This document shows, piece after piece, positions 13,547-24,028 of a stretch of 64,000 bases of DNA. The translations under genes were made by a program, and so were the position numbers. Where the stretch lies: assembly GCF_905220565.1 (NCBI RefSeq), contig NC_059401.1, positions 955,001 through 1,019,000 of the forward strand. Reading direction: 5' to 3'. Position 1 is the first letter of the stretch. Each line of letters opens with the position of its first letter. Origin of the DNA: Melitaea cinxia (taxonomy: Eukaryota > Arthropoda > Insecta > Lepidoptera > Nymphalidae). A model generated the notes under the pieces. That model saw only the letters and a list, made by a program, of their open reading frames with translations. It searched no databases and had not been told where the DNA came from.

Positions 13547-13747
13547 ACTAGGTCGGTAAACAAGCGTATGGATCACATGATGATAGGCGATTGCCGTAGT
13601 TTATATATGTCTGCAACGCTAGAAGCATCGCAAGCGCGTTGCCGATCCTTTCACCTATTATTTAGCTGTCATCTTCAGTAAGGTACTTCCCCAGTTGGGC
13701 TGCTCCATATTTTGAGTAGGAAATTTCCTGCTTTCCTGCTGCCCTAC
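13547..13747 (-). mobile_element. Family D retroposon
   Basis: From CTAGGTCGGTAAACAAGCGT to TCCTGCTGCCCTACCTC, the shared 5' end in reverse. Confidence 0.65.
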
Positions 13748-14237
13748 CTCATTTCAATTGCATTACATTTGACGTTGTTGTGAAAGTTATTATGATTCTA
13801 GCACCGTTTTGGACTGTATATTCTACTGAGATGAATGACAGGAAGCTGCGTAAATTAGCGAGTAAATTCAGTCGTATGCCCTGCACAAAATACAGCGCCA
13901 CCAAATTCAAATTTCTTTGACATCAATATAATATTATACTGAATACTGCTTCGACTGTTAAAAGTAATCGAAATAAAAACTTTAAGCTGATTTTAGTCGA
14001 TGTATCATTTATATGCGTTTAGGTAAATAAATAAAAATAGACTATTTGAGAAAGTTCCAGTTTCGTGAATTTTAAGTTTAGATAGGTACTATATCAAATT
14101 TCTGATATCTAGGTCATCTACTTCGGTTACAGGTTACACAGAAATTAATACTAGGTTATCCATACTGTAGGTATTTCATCAGCCCTTTTCTATTAAACCT
14201 ATTTTGTGGTTTCATCTTATACCCATATGTATGTATA

Positions 14238-14350
14238 TATTGATTGGCGCAATGGTTAAAAAAAGCCTTTACGTGTGTAGGTATGCGTTCGTGTGTATAT
14301 ATTGTGTGCAGATATTTGTGTGGTCTGGGCGATTGTCTTTTGTGATGTGA
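14238..14350 (+). mobile_element. SINE with tRNA-like head
   Basis: TTGGCGCAATGGTTAAAAAA looks like a pol III A box, followed by a TGTGTG-rich body and TGGTCTGGGCGATTGT, a motif also found in family C. No clear B box, so it is decayed. Confidence 0.4.
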
Positions 14351-14679
14351 TTTTTGTTACTAATTCTATTTTATCTGTTGAATTTGGGGCGTTTTATAAT
14401 ACGTAATGATCGTATCTACGTGTACAAACTACCGCAGTCTTATAAATGTTGCCATAATTAAGTATTAGGAACTGTTGACAAACATTTGCTCGAAATCCTC
14501 AATTAAGTATAGACACATGAAAGAAATTTTACCATATCCTACTAGGTATATTGTACTTATTGTTTATTACGATTATATATTATTATTCAAATAATATTAC
14601 GATTGTTATTTAAAATGTACGTAATATTTAATACTTATAAACATCAATTGAGTTTAATATTTTTCTCTCTCTCTTCCAG

Positions 14680-14790
14680 GTTCTATGTCTGGTGCTAGCG
14701 ACAGGGATGGCCGCACGGCACCGTCCGCGTGTCCAGCAGCAAGTCGACGTTGATGACTACGAGCCGCAAGCGCAGGAAAGAGGGCAACAA
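14680..14790 (+). CDS. CPR-1 exon 2: end of signal peptide
   Basis: The acceptor follows a CT-rich tract ending CTCTTCCAG at 14679; the donor is CAACAA|GTGCGT. It has 37 codons, phase 0 at both ends. It reads hydrophobic residues and then an acidic, Gln-rich stretch (DVDDYEPQAQERGQQ). It has no suitable in-frame Met at its start, so the start codon must be on an upstream exon, as is usual for insect CPR genes, where an intron interrupts the signal peptide. Confidence 0.8.
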
Positions 14791-17552
14791 GTGCGTATAC
14801 GTTGTTCTTTACATTAAAAAAAACTTTTTTAATTTTCATGGCAACTGTCAACGCTGTTACTTATAGGGAATTTACCTGCGATTGCGATGTTGTTGACGAT
14901 AGAGTAAATACTAGATTGGAAACTATTTGACTGAAGGTTTAGGTATCAGAATTAATCTAACAGTACTGGAGCCTTACATAATTTTTTTTTAGTAAATGTA
15001 CCTTGTCCTCAAATTACGAACAGATAACACAATCGGGTATTTATTTATCGCCCACATAGGTACATTATTTTTTTTTACTTATTCCGTTTGGTAATAAACG
15101 TTTACAAAGGTCCATGTTAAATAATATTCAGTTACAAAATTATTGTAAAAGTGAAGGTCAGTATATTTCACAACTTAATTTAGGTTGATGCGAATTGAAT
15201 AATAATGTTTAACAGAAATAGAGGAACTAAAAAAGATATTAAAATCTCGTAAGCTTATATTACCAGTCTAAAGGTGCCGCCGTTAAAAATAAAAATGTTC
15301 TTATTTTTATGTAGTTATAATTCAACATGATACTGGCGAAATCAATCGTGATATATTTGCACTCAAACATACTAATTATTCACCAACCCGCCTGCCCAGC
15401 GTGGTGACTATGGGCAAAACACATGAGTTCACGCCATTTTTTGCGTGAACTTGTGGAGGCCTATGTCCAGTAGTGGACTGTGAAAGGCTGCTGTGATGTG
15501 ATGATACTAATTATTAGATTAGATTTGTAAAGAAAGTTACTGTAAAAAAACGGTCTTCCTTACAATTCAGTTAAATAACCTACAAAACCTGGAAAGGGCT
15601 AAGGATTACATTGGTTACTAATTTATATTAGGAACGTAGTACTTGAATACAAAACTATGGCTATTAGACATTTATTTTAGTAAAACAAAACATATGACAA
15701 ATCAAATAAATAATTAGTAAATTATGTCACTGATGAAATGTTTGTGATTTTTGTTTTTCAATAAAAAAGTACCAACAATTTCGGTCACCCAAACAGATCT
15801 GTATGTTATGATTAACGCCATCTAGTGTAGGGTAGTAAAATAAAATTATTGAAAATATTTTATTTTGATTTTTAGGTTGTATATGCCTACGATGGTCTGT
15901 ACCGAGATCAGGACCGAGCTGATGAGGAGTACGAGCCGAGAGCAATTCACAGATCATCAATTCCTTCAAGATTGAAGCAGCAATCTCCTTTGCAAGAATC
16001 ACCCAAACAGCCGCCAGTACAGACTATCAGGAATTATAACAAGGTATATACTATGAATATTTATAATTTTTTCGGTCCTAGAATATGCCCGAAACTAATC
16101 TTCGCTACAACGTTTTAAAATTATATTACTTCCTTTTTTATCAATACTCTTAACTTTCAAGCAGAAAATTGGAAGTTTTAAGACAAGCATTTAATATCGT
16201 GCTATAATATTTTCGTAAAACAACTGGACAGACTGGATTTTTTCACCGCTTTTATTCTTATAATTATTTCTAAAATGCTAAAATCTAATCTATATGTATA
16301 AAGACATATCTTTATAACTTGTGTAGGTAGCAAAAATAATTAACGTTCTTGATTTCAGGTTAACGATGATGGTAGCTTTACATTTGGCTACGAAGCGGCT
16401 GACGGCTCTTTCAAGGAAGAAACCAGAGGTACCGACTGTGTAGTCCGCGGTAAATACGGCTACGTCGACCCCGACGGCAACAAACGAGAGTTCACTTACG
16501 TGTCAGGAAATCCTTGTGATCCCAACAAACCGAATGAAGACGAAGAACCTGAAGCTCCATCGCAGGATTCTTCGGAAAGAGACGACCCTGAACCAAACTA
16601 TCCGACTAGACCAGCGTACAGGCCGCAGACAACAGCTCGACCAGCGACCACCTACTTCCAAAATGACTTTAGGGACGCTGATGAAGAACCCGAAGAAGAA
16701 CCTCTTCAGCACATCAGGCAGCGTGTTGTCCAACGTCCACAGCCCGCCAGGCCAGCCCCGCGACCAACTTACCAAGCTCAACAGATTGCTATCACACCTC
16801 GACCTGTGCCCGTTACTACAGCCAGGGCGCTGCCACCAGCGACCACCTTTAGACCACAAATCATTCAAGTTACCCCTAAACCTCAGATTCAGTACAGTCC
16901 TGAGCCCGAATACTCACCCTCTCCTACTCCATCTGCCGCAGGAAGACCGGGACAGATCGATTTTGCTGCAGAATTTGCAAAATTCCATCGTGATAATCAA
17001 GCCCCATCTAGTACTGCTGCCTCTCCCGGTAAATCTAACAATGTGGCGCCTTCTGGAAATCCTCTATACTCTACTGAATTAGTCTACGATCCTTCCAGCG
17101 GCCAGTACAACACCCAGCTCTTCCAGGCTTTACCTCAAACTACTGGGGAGCTGAACTTGAACCAACGTCTACAGCCTTACGTTGCTCAGCAGCAACAGCA
17201 AAGACCTTTCATTCCTTCTCCTCAAATCCCCACCGGTTCAGCTCAAGCTAGTCCAGTGTACAGACAGCAGATACAACCTGTTAACGCTCAGGAGTTATAC
17301 CAGAGGCAACAGGCCGAGACGCAATTCCAAAGCTCTCAACAGCTATTCGCTCAACAGCAACAAATCCAACAGAGCCAATTACAAAGAGATAGGGCGGCGG
17401 CACGAGCTCAAGCTCAAAGATTAGCTCTCGCTCAGTCCCAAGCTTCTCAAAGGGCTCCCCAGGCAGCTCAATACTACTATGTGCCCAGAGGAGAGAACCC
17501 CTCATCCGGGCAAATCGACGCTTTCCTGAGAGGCCACGGCATTCAGCTCTAG
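14680..17552 (+). CDS. Cuticular protein with R&R chitin-binding domain (CPR-1), 5' exon missing
   Basis: Coding exons join 14680-14790, 15876-16043 and 16359-17552, all in phase 0, giving 490 residues plus an unidentified first exon. The first seen exon encodes a hydrophobic stretch (VLCLVLATGMAARH) that reads as the rest of a signal peptide, so the protein is probably secreted to the cuticle. The R&R domain starts the last exon (VNDDGSFTFGYEAADGSFK, then RGKYGYVDPDGNKREFTYV, about 50 residues). By family knowledge this domain binds chitin. The tail is about 340 residues rich in Pro, Gln, Thr and Arg, with Gln runs, and ends DAFLRGHGIQL before a TAG stop. It lacks the usual C-terminal Y-x-A-x-E-x-G-Y part of the motif; instead it has two Cys (TDCVV and NPCDP), unusual for this family. 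Introns are 1085 and 315 bp. Confidence 0.88.
15378..15508 (+). mobile_element. Family B fragment in CPR-1 intron
   Basis: CACCAACCCGCCTGCCCAGC to GGCTGCTGTGATGTGATG; 5'-truncated copy within the 1085-bp intron. Confidence 0.7.
15876..16043 (+). CDS. CPR-1 exon 3: linker before the R&R domain
   Basis: The acceptor is TTTTTAG|GTT and the donor AACAAG|GTATAT. It has 56 codons, open and in phase 0. It encodes a charged linker rich in Tyr, Asp and Arg that ends PPVQTIRNYNK, matching the pre-domain signature of the other two cuticle genes here. Confidence 0.83.
16359..17552 (+). CDS. CPR-1 exon 4: R&R domain and Gln/Pro-rich tail
   Basis: The acceptor is GATTTCAG|GTTAAC; the reading frame is open for 397 codons to TAG at 17550-17552. 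The R&R domain is encoded at about 16359-16520. Codon use is GC-richer than the flanks, as expected of real coding sequence in this AT-rich window. Open frames on the other strand here are shadows. Confidence 0.9.
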   Translation, partial: VNDDGSFTFGYEAADGSFKEETRGTDCVVRGKYGYVDPDGNKREFTYVSGNPCDPNKPNEDEEPEAPSQDSSERDDPEPNYPTRPAYRPQTTARPATTYFQNDFRDADEEPEEEPLQHIRQRVVQRPQPARPAPRPTYQAQQIAITPRPVPVTTARALPPATTFRPQIIQVTPKPQIQYSPEPEYSPSPTPSAAGRPGQIDFAAEFAKFHRDNQAPSSTAASPGKSNNVAPSGNPLYSTELVYDPSSGQYNTQLFQALPQTTGELNLNQRLQPYVAQQQQQRPFIPSPQIPTGSAQASPVYRQQIQPVNAQELYQRQQAETQFQSSQQLFAQQQQIQQSQLQRDRAAARAQAQRLALAQSQASQRAPQAAQYYYVPRGENPSSGQIDAFLRGHGIQL

Positions 17553-17723
17553 ATTTAGTTCAATACCTGAGCTAGATAAAACTATCGATCGACTGAGTCC
17601 ATATAGCCATAAATCACGTAAAAGTATTTAATATCGGTCGCACAGTGCAGTGTGGTGATATCTAGTTCGAAGGACAGTGGCGGCAGGCCGCGAGTGTACA
17701 TATGCTGCGTCTCAGTACCTTAA

Positions 17724-17867
17724 AATAAAACGTAGTCTTAAGATTTAATTATAATTCACTTTTGTACGAGAAAGTCCACGATGTTCCGTGTGCGAGAGTT
17801 TTGTAAAATCGAATTAACATTTTTTTTTGTAATATTTTGTTTTATGATAAATTATAATTTTATTAAA
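17724..17867 (+). terminator. Candidate poly-A signals of CPR-1
   Basis: AATAAA at 17724-17729 and ATTAAA at 17862-17867 lie 172 and 310 bases after the CPR-1 stop, followed by T-rich sequence. Either could end the transcript; this is inferred from the motif only. Confidence 0.4.
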
Positions 17868-18420
17868 AAAATGTTTTTGTTTTATTTATTATTATATCTT
17901 TAAAAATATTCTTACTATGCTTACTAAATTAAATCTCCGACAAATCGAAATATAAAACATAATTAAACTGTTGTTATTTGAAAAGTACATGTGTTGGTAA
18001 CGATGGTCAAATCTTTTTACTTTAGAAAGATTGTTTTCGACGAAGGTTGAAGGTTATGTAAAAAAATTCTTGACACATATAAATGAAGCAAGAGCTATAT
18101 TTACGGGTGATGCTTGCTAACTTTTTAATTTTTAGTATACAATACAATTACACAAGTTTTTGCAAAAGGCGGACTAAATGTAACTGCATTCTTGTCAGTC
18201 AACCTTGGTATGTGCTAGAAAGAAAATGTATTAATTATAATTTTTGGGATTTTTAAACCACAATGGCGGTAGAAAAATGTATGGTTCGCCTGATGGTGGC
18301 TATGAACCTGCAAAAACAGGTGAATCACGTAGCACGTTGGCGACTTTATTTGGAAGAGAGAAAGAGAGTAAGTGAATTCTCTCGAATACACTTAATTGTA
18401 CACAACTTCAAAAGGACTTT
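17868..18420. other. Intergenic sequence after CPR-1
   Basis: AT-rich, with no recognisable gene or repeat except a possible family D scrap near 18270-18340. Confidence 0.4.
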
Positions 18421-18422
18421 TA

Positions 18423-18671
18423 ACTAGCCCGTTGGCGCAGTATGTAGTGGCCCTGCTTTCTGTCCTTCGGGTTGCGGGTTCGATTCCCGCCTGAGTCTGA
18501 GTGTAATATAATATTTGTATCTATATATTTAAATATGTATTATTTCTATGTATGTTTATCAAAAAAAAAAAAATAGTTATAACAGTCGGCTGTTACCTGT
18601 AACACAAGCATTAAGTTGCTTACCATAGGAACAGACGACGGTGTGTGTATGTTATATGATATTTATTTATA
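18423..18671 (+). mobile_element. Family A tRNA-derived SINE, full copy
   Basis: Head CTAGCCCGTTGGCGCAGTAT with an A-box-like TTGGCGCAGTATGTAG and B box GGGTTCGATTCCCGC, then GAGTCTGAGTGTAATATAAT, a body with CAGTCGGCTGTTACC, and a 3' end GGAACAGACGACGGTGTGTG. The boxes suggest an internal RNA polymerase III promoter. Confidence 0.75.
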
Positions 18672-19558
18672 AAAAAAAATTAATCAACACATATTTCTTA
18701 AATATACAAACAAATACAATGTACAAAGGTATGTTGCTAAGTAAGCGATTTATAACTGACAGTCCCAAGGATTTTCAGACCAAGGAGCTTTCAGTCGTGC
18801 TAAGTGAGGCACAGTTGTTTCCGCCAGTGTCCCGTACGACGATTATTTTAAAAGAACTACTACCTCATACATATTAGATTCCTGTCTTACGTATAAAACA
18901 AGTCTCTATTCCAACCTCATTAGGTCTAGATTTATAACTATCTGACCAAACTTCGTAATGCCATTTTTTTGTGAATGATTATCGTAACAATAACGAAGGC
19001 AAAAAAAAGAATTTTTAAATTTGGTTCAGTTGTTCGCAAATTATAGACGTACATAATATAGATTTTTTTTCTGAAGCTGTTTTTATCACATCACATTACA
19101 ATTCAAATAATTTTTAATTGATTAAATTACTAGCTACACTTAAAATATTATAAATAATAAAAATATAATATTTTTTTTTTTCATTTTAACCAGATACATT
19201 TTTTAAATTAATAACCCGCCATACTGCGTGACAGTTTATTGGCGAAATTAGCGTTATCAACATATACCACAAAAATATTAATTTTGTTAGTTATAATTAT
19301 ATTATAAAATTATATCGAGCATAAAAATCGTTTTTTTTTTTTTGATTAATAAAATAATTATCGAAAGTAAAAATAGGAAAACTTAACCAATTAACCAAGC
19401 AAGTCCAGTTAAAAATTCTGGCAATTTTACTATAACATATTCGTTAAAGATGCGAAGAAAATAATAAGGATATGACCTTATTTGGGATATCCACAGATAC
19501 GGATGCGGATCTATCAATTGTACCCTTAATATTTACATTAACAAAAAATTAATTTACT
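18672..19558. other. AT-rich intergenic sequence
   Basis: Contains an E-like degraded stretch near 18935-19075 and long T runs. No gene seen. Confidence 0.45.
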
Positions 19559-19561
19559 ACG

Positions 19562-19805
19562 ACTAGCCCGTTGGCGCAGTTTGTAGTGCCCTGCTTTCTG
19601 TGTCGCGGGTTCGATTCCCGCCTGAGTCTGGGTGTAATATAATATTTGTATTTATATATTTATATATGTATTATTTCTAAGTATATTTATCAAAAAAATA
19701 TATATAGTTATAACAGTCGGCTGTTACCTTTAATACAAGCATTAAGTTGCTTACCATAGGAACAGACGACCGTGTGTGTATGTTGTAAGATATTTATTTA
19801 TTTAT
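19562..19805 (+). mobile_element. Family A tRNA-derived SINE, full copy
   Basis: Near-identical in layout to the copy 1.1 kb upstream: A box TTGGCGCAGTTTGTAG, B box GGGTTCGATTCCCGC, and 3' end GACCGTGTGTGTATG. Confidence 0.75.
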
Positions 19806-19904
19806 TTTATTTAATTTAAGCTCCTGTTTTAATTATGAGGTATCTCCTAATTGTCTATTTTACTTATCATTATTATTACAATATATTACTACAAAGATAA
19901 TTTG

Positions 19905-20176
19905 GCTAATGTCGTGAACTCATGTGGTTTCTCCATAGTCACTACGCTGGGCAGGCGGGTTGGTGACCGCAGGGCTGTCTTTGTCGCACCGAAGACGCTG
20001 CTGCTCCTCTTCGGCCTGTGTATTTCGAAGCCAGCAGTTGGATGGTTATTGCGTTATCGGTCGGCTTTTTAAGTTCCAAGGTGGTAGTGGAACTGTGTTA
20101 TCCCTTAGTCGCCTCTTACGACACCCACGAGAAGAGAGGGTGTGGCTATATTTTTTACTGCCGTAGCCACACAGCT
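19905..20176 (-). mobile_element. Family B retroposon, 3' truncated
   Basis: Contains CACTACGCTGGGCAGGCGGG, then GACGCTGCTGCTCCTCTTCG and the 5' end CGTAGCCACACAGC on the right. The last about 50 bases of the 3' end are missing. Confidence 0.7.
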
Positions 20177-20805
20177 TGATAATACCTATCTTACTTGTCA
20201 TTGGCCAAATAGTCTATGCCTTCACGAGCTGTCATATCACAATTGAATTGAGTAATGGGACAAACTAAGTCTAGGTCTAAGTCTAGGATATGGGTTCAAA
20301 AGCTCGTGGATTTATATCGCTTGTATAAAAAAAAGTCTAGGTCGAAGATAGATTAAAAATACAAAAAATTAAGTTTTCTTTTTCGTGTATAAATCTCATA
20401 AATATTAAAATACCTGTTATATTAATAATACTCATTACATAGTCATGAAGAATGCGGAATTAACTCTAATAGTTATTGTAGTTTCTAGGCCGTGTCAGAT
20501 TAGTAATGTAATTCATTCAATAAAAACATGTCTGTCGATGTTACGTAGCTGCAAGTAGCTTGGATAATATCTATACACGTAATAAAATTACAACCGGTGC
20601 ACGTCTGTTCATAAGACATATTAAGGGGAAATCTTTCTCTCTTTATCTCTGTTTGTATGTATGTTTCTTCTCTTCTATACTTTTTTTGTATGTAATGAAC
20701 CGCGTGGTAAGACTCTATACCCAATGGTTGCAATTTACACAGTTGTGGTTCTGGAAATACCTATAACGTATTATCTAGTATATGTTTATCTGGTATATTT
20801 TTTTC

Positions 20806-21128
20806 GTTACAGCCTATACAGTCCACTGCTGGACATAGGCCTCCATAAGTTTACGCCAAAAATAACGTGAACTCATGTGTTTTGCCCATAGTCACCACGC
20901 TGGGCAGGCGGATTGGTGACCGCAGGGCTGGCTTTGTCGCACCGAAGACGCTGCTGCCCGTCTTCGGCCTGTGTATTTCAAAGCCAGCAGTTGGATGGTT
21001 ATCCCGCCATCGGTCGGCTTCTTAAGTTCCAAGGTGGTTGTGGAACCTTGTTATCCCTTAGTCGCCTCTTACAACACCCACGGGAAGAGAGGGGGTGGCT
21101 AAATTCTTTAGTGCCGTAGCCACGCAGC
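20806..21128 (-). mobile_element. Family B retroposon, near full length
   Basis: From CAGCCTATACAGTCCACTGC (3' end) to GTGCCGTAGCCACGCAGC (5' end). About 315 bases, the same length as other complete copies. Confidence 0.75.
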
Positions 21129-21164
21129 TATATATAGCTGGTATATTTTTATACAGGCATTAAT

Positions 21165-21285
21165 TTCTATGTATATTTATCAAAAAATATTTACCTATAA
21201 CTGTTACCTATAACACAACCATTAAGTTGCTTGTCTTAGAAACAGACGACCGTGTGTGTATGTTAAAAGATATTTATTTATATTT
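21165..21285 (+). mobile_element. Family A SINE 3' half
   Basis: Has TATGTATATTTATCAAAAAA, CTGTTACCTATAACACAACC and GACGACCGTGTGTGTATG, but no tRNA head. Confidence 0.6.
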
Positions 21286-22140
21286 CAGCTATTGTAGAGA
21301 AATATGGTTTTGAACATACATCTACCGTGGGTGAAACCAAAAAAAAAAGCTAGTATAAAGATGAAAATATACAGAGCATGTTTACTTGATTTCGCGCGAT
21401 TATCGTTACGTCACTCTAAAACACTACGTTTTAATTGAAATTTATATTATATAAATAAATAGTTATGTTATAAATTATTTTCATTATACACTACGTCAAA
21501 GATTTAGCATAAAATTATTTTTTTAACGTCTTCTTACACATTCCTGCATACTTTCTTAAATTATGAATTTCATCATTATTAACTATGTGTAATAATAGTA
21601 ACTCAATTATAAAATTTAAAAAATATATCATATAATAATGATGTAGTAGGAGATCCAAATTAGAGATGAACTTCACCCATCTGCTTAGTGGATGAAAATT
21701 ATTTTATATTTATTTTATATTTTAGTACAAGAAAAATCGCGAAAGAGTTGGACGGAAAGTTCCTGGCCAGGCTATGTTTAATTCAAAATTGAAGACTTTA
21801 TTTTTATTCAAAAATAAACCTGGGAGGTTAAAGAATAGATTTAATACCTACCGTCGGTATGAAACCTGTAGAAAATACAAACGTTGGGTTGTTTATTATT
21901 TTCCTGGTATAACTATTGGATTGGCTCCCATTTTAACCCACATGTTTAATAATGAGCGCTGTTTCATTGTGATTACCATGACATAGGGTTGCCTGGTAAA
22001 AGTCGGGTTTGAGTGACGTTTGCTAAATATAATAAAGCCTGGCCATGTATATGGCCAGGTCCAGCCAACACTTTTGCGATTTGTCTTTAACATACTAAGT
22101 AAAATAATTTTTATGAGTGAAGATTATGTTTAGTTCAATG
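21286..22140. other. Intergenic sequence of unknown content
   Basis: Short open frames without recognisable domains. CTGGCCAGGC at 21769 and GGCCATGTATATGGCC near 22041 are small palindromes. No gene call. Confidence 0.4.
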
Positions 22141-22144
22141 AATC

Positions 22145-22335
22145 AACAGCGGTTCCGGTTTAGCGATTCACGTAGCCGCCTTAAAGCTTACGATCTTGGG
22201 TTCGATTCTGCTCTGGACAGAAATTATACAAGTATTTGTTACTGGTTTGGGTGTGTGTTCGTCTGGGTCATTGGTCCCAGTTCTTATTATATGACAGCCC
22301 GATCGTTACTCATATAAGAGAAATTATTCGCCAAC
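22145..22335 (+). mobile_element. SINE with tRNA-like head
   Basis: TAGCGATTCACGTAGCCGCC (A-box-like) and GGGTTCGATTCTGC (B box) are followed by a TTTGGGTGTGTGTTCGTCTG body that resembles other lepidopteran SINEs. It flows into the 30-bp repeat that follows. Confidence 0.5.
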
Positions 22336-22382
22336 ATACACTAGAACACAGTAGTCGATTATTATCTAAATTTCTCTTCCAT

Positions 22383-22535
22383 ATGAAGAAGCGACTTTGG
22401 CTCAGAAATCGGGAAAAGCGACCTTGGCTCAGAAATCGGGAAAAGCGACCTTGGCTCAGAAATTGGGAAAAGCTACCTTCGCTCCTCAGTAGAGAAAAGC
22501 CACCTTTCCCCAGTAATAGGAGAAAACGACATTTG
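22383..22535 (+). repeat. 30-bp tandem repeat, about five units
   Basis: Unit close to AAGCGACCTTGGCTCAGAAA + TCGGGAAA; the first three units are almost identical and the last two are diverged. It stays open on the + strand (22236-22580, 114 aa) as RPWLRNREK repeats, but no domain is recognised and codon evidence for a gene is lacking. Confidence 0.7.
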
Positions 22536-22599
22536 ATCTTTTACGGACTGATTCGTATCACAAGTTGCCGCGCTGAGTAGGCTGTGGTAGTTGTAGAAA

Positions 22600-23560
22600 T
22601 AGGATAATATACTAGTTTTTAAAGTTATAAATTTTAATAGCACGCGGTCAGAAAACAGGGGGTAGGTTCGGAATCAGGCGCGTTAGGCACCTGATTTTCA
22701 GCCTTTATTTCCTTAGCTGGCCCACGCCGCGACAACGTACCTTAGAAAGTAATATGGAAGGACACTGGCCTGACTAATTCCCGGCGATGATGGTCTTCAG
22801 TTCCGTCTTCGTCCGATGACCGGCGGAGATCTCCACCGGTGTAAATGCCGGTAATCAGTCAGCCCGTTATTAATCGAGGGCAGTGACTCGATTTGTAGCA
22901 AAGTATAATTAAAGATATAAATCTTAAATTAAAAATCCTGGAACGAAGAAAGTTCCGAGTCAGGAAAAGAACAATTCAGAAACCAGTGTCACAATTAGCA
23001 AAATAATAAATAATTACAATTTTCTCGTTAAGTTAAGAACACCAGCAATATGTAATTATAATAGATATCATGAGAACTTACCCCAGCGGGATTTAAGCCG
23101 AGTTAGGGTCGAGGTTAGGTCTCGAGGTTCGGCGGCAACGAAATGCAAAGAAAAAGAGAAGCAAAGACACGCGAGCAAGGGAATATTGACAAGCAAAAGT
23201 CTATGCGTTAAGCATAGTCTGTATTTTTATAAATTATTAAGTTTAAATTTAGATATTAAATTATTTTATAATTTAAGGAGTAGACAGGAATATTAAATTT
23301 AGAATTTCTAATTACAATTAAATTGATTTTATTAAAGAAAGATCAATAATTACCAAAAAACATCAGCGGCATCTATCAAGTCCGTTAGAGAAAAAACGCC
23401 GATATGAAACACCAATAGTCACAAAGTGTCGAAAAGTTGCCGATAGATGGCGCCACAAGTAGAAGCATGATAAAATAAAGTGAAAAAACTTAACTTTTAC
23501 TACAAGATCTTATTTATTAGAGTAACGTTCCAGCACAACGTTACAAAGTGGTTTCGAGTT
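22600..23560. other. GC-richer block of unknown origin, possible LTR-element leader
   Basis: Contains GC-rich stretches unlike the surroundings (about 22660-22880 and 23080-23180). Near its end a polyadenylation-like AATAAAG and an inverted GTAACGTT...AACGTTAC at 23523-23547 are followed by TGGTTTCGAG, which could be a primer-binding-site context. No gag/pol frame was found. Confidence 0.3.
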
Positions 23561-23849
23561 CAGAATTAGTGTGGTAATGTCTTCAAGACGGCTGTTGTTA
23601 CGGTTTTGTAAAGCCTCAATCCCTCTCAATGACCCAATAATATAAGTCGCCCTTAGGCCATTTCTAGAGTACCGCAATCACAGAGAGGTGACGAAATTCT
23701 ACTATTAAGGCTCGGTATTCTCCGTAACCATATCAGTAATTATCTTAAAATAATCGTGTGGAGAACGGTTGTTTATAAATGTGCAATATAACGAGCGTAA
23801 AAGGCCTACGAGAGCATAACAAGCATTGAATGACCGAAGCATGATTTGA

Positions 23850-24028
23850 CTAGCCCGTTGGCGCAGTTTGTAGTGCTTTCTGTTCCGCGGGTTGCGGGTT
23901 CGATTTCTACCTGAGTCTGGGTGTAATATTTGTATTTATATATTTATATATGTATTATTTCGATGTATATTTATCAGAAAAAATAGTTATAACAGTCGGT
24001 TGTTACCTGTAACACAAACATTAACACT
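23850..24028 (+). mobile_element. Family A SINE, 3' truncated
   Basis: CTAGCCCGTTGGCGCAGTTT head, B box GGGTTCGATTTCTACC (mutated), body to CTGTAACACAAACATTAA, then unrelated sequence. Confidence 0.65.

Noticed and set aside
14252..14272. Possible first exon of CPR-1: ATG followed by six codons and a GT donor in phase 0
   Set aside because: It lies in a tRNA-like SINE head (TTGGCGCAATGG), and no promoter at a sensible distance is visible.
16503..17505. Long open frames on the other strand and other frame across CPR-1 exon 4
   Set aside because: Shadows of the biased Gln/Pro-rich coding sequence; no domain and no splice logic.
18475..18496. Possible functional tRNA gene
   Set aside because: Only the A and B boxes are tRNA-like; the sequence cannot fold a full cloverleaf and is repeated as a SINE.
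19960..21119. Similar open frames reading MVTAGL-LSHRRRCC at 19.96, 20.91 and 56.85 kb
   Set aside because: They are the same frame through family B copies, a non-coding retroposon; the similarity reflects the repeat, not a gene family.
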